Source of the DNA: Epiperipatus broadwayi
Lineage: Eukaryota > Onychophora > Udeonychophora > Euonychophora > Peripatidae
Direction of reading: 5' to 3'
NCBI GenBank assembly: GCA_028023455.1
Contig: JAQFVV010006703.1
Location: forward strand, 268,501 to 332,500
Length of the DNA stretch: 64,000 bases
Part shown: positions 55,471-64,000 of the stretch, one piece after another
How the letters are laid out: every line of letters begins with the position of its first letter
How positions within the stretch are numbered: the stretch's first letter is position 1
Notes under the pieces: model-generated
Seen by the model: only the letters and a program-made list of their open reading frames with translations
What the model was told of the DNA's origin: nothing
The model's database searches: none
Made by a program: the position numbers and the translations under genes

Positions 55471-57754
55471 ATGCACATTCTTAAAAGGTTGATAGCATAT
55501 AATGTGAAGGTGTGAGTAATCTAAAAACCAAAACTATTTAAATCTGCTTTCAGATGTAATACTGTTACTTTGTATTTCACGCTCGGATAAATCGATGTAT
55601 TTTTAAATTATTTTCTTTTAAAAATCAATCTCTTTTTTTCTCTAAAAATGTTTTTTCTTTTTTTAAAAAGGTAATTTTTACAACTTCTTTTTTACTGCAA
55701 TCCTTCTTTCAAAACTGCTAAACATCGGTCTGCCATAATTTTTTTTAACACTGCATTGTTTTAAAAGGTGATTGTTTGCAAAATCTTTTTTTTCCACTAA
55801 CTTTTAAACTAATACAAATTATATTTTGGTTTATAGATCTTTCAATTTTTATTTTGCAAACATGTTATTTTAAAAAGGTTGATAGCATCTCCAAATAAAT
55901 TTGCCCAGATTGTTGTGAAGAAATTTGCGAGCTGTTACATGCAAACAATAATTTGAAGATGATTCATTTCTATCCTTCATTTTTACAATACATTTAGCTG
56001 AGAGAATTTTTGTGATCTGTTGTTGTGAACTTGTTTCTGTGCTATGCTTCTCTTATTACAATTATTCTATTTCTAAAATTCATATTTTAACTAAACACCG
56101 TATGCTCCATTTTATAGAGATTTTGATCTGGTTATCAAGAGTTTCTTTCATAATAAATATTTTTAAATTACTTGAGGAAAAGCAAATCAAACTCTCCTTT
56201 AAATATATTAAAATATCTATTCAGTTCCAATTTAAAGGAAGCTTACAATACAATTTATGAATACACATACATATAAGATCTAAATACATTTATAAACCAT
56301 TCAAGTTTTACTACATTTGGTAAAAAAGAAATTTACTAAAATTAATATGTGTGTAAGCAATAAAACATCAAACCGATAATTGTGAAATAACAAGCAAAAT
56401 AGAAGATTCATAAAATTGAAGAGTATGATCCCTATAACATTGTATTCTTTGTAGACTTAATAAAATGTCAGAGAATTGCAGTTTGCATAGTGTGGGGTGA
56501 TTTATCCATGAGGTGTTTTAAATCTAAAAGTCGAGTAAAATATATATAAGGTATAAATATTAATTGAAGTTGTATTTAAAACTTTAGGATCATTTTAATA
56601 ACTAAAAATGTCATATACTCACAAGGAAATTTCAAAATAATAGGTTTAATAAGTGTGGCAACAGTAAGATATTATATATATATTCAGAAAAAAAAGATTT
56701 AGAGCAAAATGCAAAAGCTAATGACAATAAACATCATATGATGACCACTTCTTATGCTTGTGTACATTTTGCCTGTTTTAAAACAGCTAATGACAATATA
56801 GCAAAAAGATTCTGTTTTAAAGGAAACAACACAAGATGTAAATTAATGCAGATAGGACAGTAATCCAAGGTATGTGAGAGAGTGTCATCCACAGATTTAA
56901 GTTGCAGGTTAAAAAATATGTACATTTAATATTTTTATTGATGATTGGAATTTAAAATGTCATGGTCTATAAAACAAACACAGATTGAGGAATTATTTTT
57001 GAAATTTGGATTGTTTTGTTTAAAAGGTTAAAAAAACATTGCAGTCAACTGCACTTAAATTATTAAGAGCAACACTGAATGTATGAGGATCCATTGAAAT
57101 AGATATAAATGTTTGATGCTTATGTTAGGTTTGTATACTGTTAAAATTAAAACTATTAGTCCTCATAAATAATTTGGAAGACGTTGCCTGTCAAAATTTG
57201 CTGATCATTGAAAATTATATATAATCTTAATAGCCTAAAATTTAGAAGCCTGATAGTACTGTCTTTGCTAGTGCGCTGTTTCTCTTTTTCACTATAGAAT
57301 AAGTAATATCACCACAGCTTGTAAAAGTAATGTTAATTATTATAAGAGCTTAACAATGAGTTAATTTGTTCCATAATTATGCTGTTACAAGTTTTGTTAA
57401 TTTTGATATAAGATATATCTAGATGAATGTCTACACATTATGAAAGAATTTTGAAAAAAGTAAAGGCAATACTTTTTTAGTAGATACTTTTCAAGCTCAG
57501 TATTTATCAATGAAAGCTGAAATCTAATTAGAATTTTTGCAATAGGTCACTTTATTTACTTTATGATAGAACCATCAAAATGAGAATCATGTGATGCTGG
57601 ATCCAGTTGAGAAGATTAATTACTTGTTCAGTAATTGAAGGTTATTGGTTTATCATGAGATAAGTACATTGCCTGCAAAAGCTAATGAGTACATATTTAT
57701 TTTTAATAATGGTAGAAAATGTTTAATTAAATTTGCATATTAAAATAAAACAAG
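55471..57754. other. Non-coding DNA, nothing recognised
   Basis: AT-rich. The 18-bp TTAAAAAGGTTGATAGCAT-like sequence occurs near 55482 and again near 55870. No gene recognised. Confidence 0.4.
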
Positions 57755-57789
57755 ATCATCACCATCAACTATTATCAATACACTGCAGG

Positions 57790-59880
57790 ATGAACGTCTC
57801 TCCAAGTGAAATCCATCTGCGATGTTTAGCTTCTCTTCTTCACATCAACCCTGCACACTTTCTTATTTTAGTAATATCCATCTCACATGTGGTATCTTTC
57901 TGGGTCTTCTACAATCTCTTGGAATCCAGTTTAAGATTTCAATTCTCCATCTATTATAATCTCTTCTACCAACATGTCCAGCTCAACTCCACTTTAATCT
58001 TTTAATTTTTTCAATGATGTCAGTTACACCTTATTGTTCTCTTACCAATATATTGCGTTTTTGATTTTTTTTTGCTATTCCCAACATGCATCTCTCCACA
58101 CTTCTTTGAGTGGTCTTAAGTCTCTGTATTGCTCTTTTATTAAGTGTCCAAGTCTCATATCCATAAGTAAGACTGGTAAAACACATTTATTAAAAACCTT
58201 CCTTTTCAAATACATAGACATATTTCCTTTTATTATCATGTTATTTCTACCAAAAGCACTCCAACCAAGTTTAATTCTATGATTAATTTCATCAATTATG
58301 TTTCCATCTATATTAATAATCTGACCAAGGTATTTGTAACTGTTAACTTCTTCTAACTCATCATAAACAATCTTTTATTTTCATATTCTGAGAAAATCCA
58401 TTAAACATTACTTTAGTCTTTTTAACATTTATCTTTAGACCTACTTTCATATGATAACTCCTGCAACGTTTCCTGTAGATCTAAAGCATTATTAGCAAAA
58501 ACAACTACATCATCTGTAAAATGTAAATGACCTAAATAATTACCATTTACTTTCACTCCTTTAGCTTCCCATTTTAATCCACAAAATACTTCTTGCAGTA
58601 TTGCTCTAAAAAGTTTTGGAGATATGGAGTCACCCTGTCTTACACTCTTCTTAATGTTGACTTTACCAGTATCATTATGTAATTTAAGTGTTGTTGTTGC
58701 ATTTTTATAAATATTTTTTAAAATATGACTATATCTTGGATCTGTACCTTGATGATCCAATGCTTTAATCACGGAAAAAAGTTTCTAGATTCAAATGCCT
58801 TTTTATAATCTAAAAATCCAAAACATACTGTCAACTCATATTCATTTGTCCTTTCTATAACTTCTCTCAATCCCTGGACATGATCTCCTGTACTAAAACC
58901 CCTTTTAAATTCAGCTTGTTTTCTTGGTTGGTGGAAATCCAATGTTCTCTGTAGATGAGTTGTAATTGTCTTGGTAAAAATTTTGTATGTAACTGATAAA
59001 AGGCTGATTGGTCTGTAATTTCTAATATCTTCTTTATCACTTTTTTTAAATATTAATTTTAATACTGCATTCGTTCAATCATCTGGTACATCTTTATCAT
59101 TTAGACATTTGGTATATAACGTTGCTATAAATTTTTCTATTTTTTCACCTGCTTCTTTTAATATATCACTTATAATTTCACCATTACCTGGAGTCTTTTT
59201 TTCATATAATTATTGCATGTCTCACTTCTTCATTTAAAATTCTGGGCAAGTTAGAAGATGTAATAGATATAGGAGGTATTTGTTCTTTATTACTATATAA
59301 TTCTTGATAAAATTCTTCTATCCATTTTATGATGTCAGCTCTCTTTTTAGTAATAATTTCATCTTTTTTTCTTATTGCAGATATAGATTTCGTACCAATA
59401 CCAAAATGATGTTTTACACTCTTGAGATTTTCATTCTCTTCTACTGCTTTCCCTGCTAGTTCAGTTATACTTTCTTATATCATTTTCAACTTTTTTTCCG
59501 CATCATTTTACAAAATTCGAGATATTCAATCTTTTTTAACACATCATTCTGTAGTCTGAGTAAAAATTTTATTGGTCAATTGCTGCTTTTGTCAACCAGC
59601 TATTTTTGTAGCAGTTTTTAAAAGCGTATCAGTTGTTTTTATATTAATTTCATTCAAATCTGAATCATGTTCAAAATCTACTAATACTTGAAATCTATTT
59701 GTAAGTTCTATTTTAAATTCATTAGAATGTTTCTGAAAATTAGGAATATCAACTGTAAATATTATTTTTCTTAATAATTTTGTCTCTCTAATTTTGCATT
59801 AACACGTATTTCACATCCTACTAATCGATGATCACTTCTTCTGTCAAATTTATTAAGAACATTACAATCTTAAAATATGA
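57790..59880 (-). pseudogene. RTE reverse transcriptase and C-terminal region, many breaks
   Basis: The longest intact piece (58772-58422, 116 residues) holds VRQGDSISPKLF and the catalytic box, which reads FTDD rather than the FADD of the other copy; both Asp residues remain. Flanking sequence gives the other RT motifs and the C-terminal domain in shifting frames. It is inactive. Confidence 0.8.
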
Positions 59881-60808
59881 TTTTCTGTTAGTCAAAATAT
59901 CATCCAATTCTGCTGTACCTTCATTTGGATGCTTTCATGTCCATTTCCTTTTAACATTTTTCTCAAAATAATAATTTATCATATAAAGTTTTCCTTTTCC
60001 TGCAAACTTCACAAGTCTATATCCTCTCTCATTTCTATTATCATAACCAACATTACATACAGCACACTTATCTTTCATTTATTTACCAATTCTAGCATTA
60101 AAGTCTGACATAACAATTTTAAAATGTTGTTTACTTTGATCAAAATCCTTTTGTAAATCCATATAAAAATCTCACTATGAAAAAACTTGTTGGAGCATAA
60201 ACTTAAATTATCTGCGTTTGTATCTGTTATTAAGTTGTATCACTAATCTTCCACTCTGTCTGATACATCATCAATCTCCACAATGTTGTTCTTCCACTTT
60301 TTATTTATAATGAATACTACTCCACTTGTATTTCCATTATTTGTGCCTTTATAGTAGAGTACATGTCCACTTTTTAAATCAATTGTCTCTTCATCTTTTC
60401 TTCTAACCTCACAGCATCATTCCTAAACTTTAACTTTGATGTTTTCATTAATCCTTCATCATCATTTTTCCACAGAACATCTTTATAATTATTATGACAA
60501 TATAACTCAGAATTATCAATTATGATTTCAGAAGATTTATCCAAAGCAGTATGTATTGTTCTATTGATATTTTTCATGATCAATACAGCCACTCCAGTAA
60601 AAGGTGCTAAACTGGTATCATCACTTTCAGATGAGTTGATTTGAAGTAGACTTGAGATCCATATTTTATTAGTGGTTTCTTCCTCCTTAGCTGAATCCAC
60701 TAGAGTCACACTCTGACTATGAATAATTTCTGCCAAATCTAATTCTTTACATTTTTGTTGAATAGAGTTGGCATTTGTCTTCACCAACATACTCTCATGA
60801 GTTCCCAA
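59881..60808 (-). pseudogene. RTE endonuclease and N-terminal extension, broken
   Basis: From the 5' side, a 144-residue open frame (60808-60374) carries acidic, Ser-rich sequence and ends in KLKFRNDAVRLEEK. After a frame change come DLKSGHVLYYKGTNNGNTS and GVVFIINKKWKNN, a typical APE-endonuclease core of RTE elements. Nearer 60110 SDFNARIGK is visible (the conserved DFNA motif), followed by KHPNEGTAELD near 59920. The start of the coding region may lie further upstream, since protein-like pieces continue to about 60970. Confidence 0.6.
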
Positions 60809-60970
60809 CCTTATTTTAGTTGGTTGAGGTTCTTTGTCCTCTGCTCCAATGTCTTTTTAAAATGCTTCCATAAAACTGTTTTATCTTTAGTTTCAGCATC
60901 TATATTCTTTGATCTGAAAGTGGAACCAGCTTCAAATCTATCCAGTTCTTTTGTAAAATATATTTCAATA

Positions 60971-61283
60971 TTTTGATTGAAACTTTTCTTATTTTATGCA
61001 GGATATACACCACATTTCGATCATAAACTTATGTGGCTGTGCGCGCCTATACACGTTAAAGCATAATATATATTAACAAAAAAAACATATTAATTGCAAC
61101 CTTTTGACTTTCTTTTTAACAAAGTACAATTTAAAATTATTAATACTTTCTCACATTTAATATATGTGCAATTTCTTTCTGGCAGCGCTTTTATAAGATT
61201 TAAAGTATATCTCACTTTGACGAAAGAAATTTACTCAGGGTATACATGGTTTATTAAACATCGGCCCCAGTTGGGAGACCAAT
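60971..61283. other. Spacer between the RTE copy and family X copy 2
   Basis: No feature recognised. Confidence 0.4.
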
Positions 61284-61558
61284 TATAATGATCCAAAGAA
61301 TAGGTTTAATGCAATCTACACTACAGGGCACCATCTAGGCATTTGAACCTAGAAAAATTTATAAAGTAGGCAGATACATAAGTCAAAAATTTTTTATTTT
61401 ATTTTATATATTTTGATATCCGGTCGTTAGCCCATTGTCACTAGTTCAGTGGAATAGCACAGATTTATATTTTGTATTAAATTCCCATCTAAGATATATA
61501 TATAAAAGAATAAAATAAGCCACTGCCAGTAATTATACACACAAACATTTATTTAAGC

Positions 61559-61608
<50 letters not shown>

Positions 61609-61630
61609 AAACATACTAAAAGAATAATGT

Positions 61631-61666
<36 letters not shown>

Positions 61667-63544
61667 AACATTATTCTTTTAGTATGTTTACTTTTATCAT
61701 TTAACATTATTATTAACTTTTATTTTAGTTGTTTAATTTACATTTTAATTTTTATACTATTATAAGTTCGCACAGATGGGTTTATAAAAGTTTGTTTTAA
61801 AATGTTGAGTATAGATCGGTACATAGATTACACAGTCAAAAAACATTTCAAAATAAACATAAACAATCAAAATCCAAAGTCATTGATACCATCAATTGCA
61901 TAGGGAATACAAGAAACCCAATGGTATTCAGCATAAGATACCGCAGAGACACCAATAACTTAAAAGACATCCGAATAAATACATTTAAGATACTCACCAC
62001 AAGGTATCTTTCTTTACCAAATGTCTATATGTTTTGATCAAATATGAAAAACAAAAACATAATTAACCGATAACAAATCCATGCAACATTCATACCCAAC
62101 TTAAATTTAATACATTTTTATTTAGAGTGTCGAGTATGAATAGACTACATAGATTTGCATTTGAAAGAAAATATTCTATCCTTATTTAACCTTAGGCCAA
62201 AAGTGCGCAGTCAAATTAATGTCAATTCATCTGATATATTGATGCATTCAATGTAACACGAAATATGGCAGCACAAAAAGTTAAGAGAAGAAATTGCCTC
62301 TCATCAGATAGGAATACTACATCTATCTGACAAGAAGAGCAATAAAAAAAAAACTCCATAGGAAAGGACTGCAATCATTTTGCTGACTTACGAATCGCAT
62401 TCCATAGGCCAAAAAGGAAGTGTGCGGCGTATAAAGCGATTCTGCCCATAGCGAATCTCATACTACATCTACTAATTACACCAATATATTCAATCCATTG
62501 ACCCAATTTAACTATGAAACAAATAACCTAAGATTACCCTCCCCTAATATAACTTTACAAATATATATAGCCATTCATGCCCGACTTAAGTTTAACATTT
62601 ATATAATTTAATTTAACGAAAACAAAACAGTCATAATAAAACTTAAAAGAACAAAAAAAAAATAAATGAAAATGATTTTACAAAAGAAATACATCAAATT
62701 AAAATTACTTATTAGTAAATAAAGTTGGTCAGATAGGATTCTATTGCAATTATTTTAAATATGGAAAGTTTTTAATTTAATGTTCATTAATTATAAAGTT
62801 CTTATGGTTTTAAACAATTCATTTTTATCCATTGCTTGCCATTTGAATGTGAATTCCCACCCTGTCCTAAAGAGATTGGTTGAGTTAGCTGTTTTTTTTA
62901 TTTATCCAGAGGTCTTTTAGTTTAGCTGATCCTTAATGTAGAAAAAATGATGTCATTTCTTTTTTTTAAACAAAACTGAAGGGATTGAAGAGTGTGTCTT
63001 TTCAATCCCTTCTCCTTCAACTCTGCACTAACACATATAGTCACATCATAATAACTAACTAATAATTTCCAAACTTTTCCTTTTATATTAATTTTAAGGA
63101 TTCAATTGACATTACGTCATCGATGATGATGATCCTTCTGTTGAGGTCCAATTTCCCAATGGATTTCTCTCACTTGCTATTAGTTTCTATTGTTTTCCTA
63201 CCTGACCATTGCTTCTACATTTAAATGCCCAAACGCTAATTCACTTTAACTAATTAAAACAATCATTTCCATTTTCTGATTACTTAATGTGTTTTCCAAA
63301 ATTAAAGATATATTTTTATCTCTAAATCTTTTTTAAGTTTTTGTTTTTAAAATACCTTTTCTATTTTTAATAAAGTTTTATTTTAATAATTTTTTTTCAT
63401 CTGTGTGATTTTATATATATGAGTTTAGTATAGAATTTTAATTTTCAATTTTTAATTCTTAAAAAGGAAGTTTTATTTGCGAACTTTTATTTTTTTCATG
63501 TTTACTAATAAAAAACAATGTAATGTATGTATGTGCCCATTACA
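61284..63544 (-). mobile_element. Family X LTR-like element, copy 2
   Basis: Matches 6546-8691 in the same orientation over its whole length. It starts (plus strand) TATAATGATCC and ends TGCCCATTACA. It is about 115 bp longer, mainly from a TA-rich expansion with an inverted repeat at 61560-61690. No matching target duplication was seen (CAAT left, ATAT right), and no internal region or partner LTR lies nearby. It may be a solo LTR whose flank has changed. Confidence 0.6.
61609..61689. repeat. 27-bp perfect inverted repeat around a (TA)n loop
   Basis: The arm at 61609-61635 (AAACATACTAAAAGAATAAT and seven more bases) is exactly complementary in reverse to 61663-61689, with 27 bp of TA repeats between. 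The corresponding place in family X copy 1 (near 6830-6870) has only one arm-like sequence. Confidence 0.9.
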
Positions 63545-63556
63545 ATATATACAAAA

Positions 63557-63580
63557 ATACATACATACATACATACAAAA
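63557..63580. repeat. (ACAT)n microsatellite
   Basis: About five ACAT units, directly after the end of family X copy 2. Confidence 0.8.
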
Positions 63581-64000
63581 TGTAGTGCATGGGTTTTAAA
63601 GAATAGTACATTTGCATATCTAGTGTTATCTTCAGGAGCCCAAACATCAACCTAACCTTTAATCTATATAACTAACTGTTATGCTCTGATCTAGCTCATA
63701 AAGCAAGAACTCTATAAACTGTTACAGTGATCAAGAGATCAATAAAACACTTTATTCTAAATCAGTTTAAATAATTCATAAGTTCACCCTACTACAATAG
63801 AATAGTTTTACTGGGATAATTTAAAACTCTAGAACACTAAGCTGTATTAAAATTAAGTCACACTCACTGTCAATTCATGTTACAGGTAGCTGGAAGAATA
63901 AAGATTTTAATACAAAGAATATTTTTAAAGTTATTTAATAACTGATTAACAATCAATAAAAGTGACATGATAGTTACAAATTTTAAATATTCATTTTATT
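63581..64000. other. Non-coding DNA at window end
   Basis: Slightly less AT-rich than average, with an AATAAA at about 63741. No gene or repeat identified. Confidence 0.4.

Larger units (their letters stand above)
57755..60970 (-). mobile_element. RTE-type non-LTR retrotransposon, longer but mutated copy
   Basis: Minus-strand homologue of 38803-41187. The 3' end, with ATCATCACCATCAA on the plus strand, corresponds to the TGATGAT tail of the other copy. RT, endonuclease and an N-terminal extension follow towards 60970. Compared with the other copy it reaches about 1 kb further 5', covering most of the endonuclease. Its frames are broken by many stops and indels. The 5' limit is approximate because no other copy covers it. 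Confidence 0.8.

Overview
The window reads as invertebrate animal genomic DNA. It is very AT-rich (roughly three quarters A+T by eye), its protein-like segments are single exons with GT/AG-type boundaries or decayed retrotransposons, and it is full of microsatellites. No prokaryotic operon, rRNA or intact tRNA gene was recognised. The element mix (RTE-type and CR1/Jockey-type non-LTR retrotransposons, long-LTR elements, tRNA-like SINEs) fits many invertebrates; I cannot name the species.

Host-gene content is small. Two minus-strand exons, at 44898-45218 and 4229-4549, each appear to be 321 bp, begin and end in phase 1, and encode an Ig-like domain. Together they suggest one minus-strand gene of Ig-superfamily type with introns of up to 40 kb, or two related genes. 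A third, weaker exon candidate lies on the plus strand near 26.7 kb.

From left to right: microsatellites and a 5'-truncated CR1/Jockey-like LINE (1.7-3.9 kb); the distal Ig exon (4.2 kb); a large repeat pair, 5462-9280 and 12294-13919, bracketing a gag-like pseudogene and probably a degraded LTR element, with a second 2.1-kb solo LTR nested in the left copy; old dispersed repeats (14-15 kb and 22-23.3 kb); a decayed lysine/glutamate-rich minus-strand ORF (18-19.7 kb); foldback elements and a TA array (23.4-24.2 kb); SINE-like sequences; the main element of the window, a 9.3-kb young LTR retrotransposon (28520-37818) with 2.47-kb LTRs, a visible primer binding site and polypurine tract, and only a repetitive coiled-coil protein inside; a truncated RTE element (38.8-41.2 kb); a SINE and the proximal Ig exon (44.5-45.2 kb); a decayed LINE ORF1 with zinc knuckles (49-50.4 kb); a 750-bp tetranucleotide array (53.2-54 kb); a second, longer but more mutated RTE copy on the opposite strand (57.8-61 kb); and a second copy of the 2.1-kb LTR (61.3-63.5 kb).

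The best candidate for something undescribed is the 28520-37818 element. It has all the ends needed for retrotransposition but no recognisable pol gene. It carries an unusual protein built from 22-residue and about 33-residue repeats. Its LTRs hold a series of short motifs resembling its own LTR/primer-binding-site junction.
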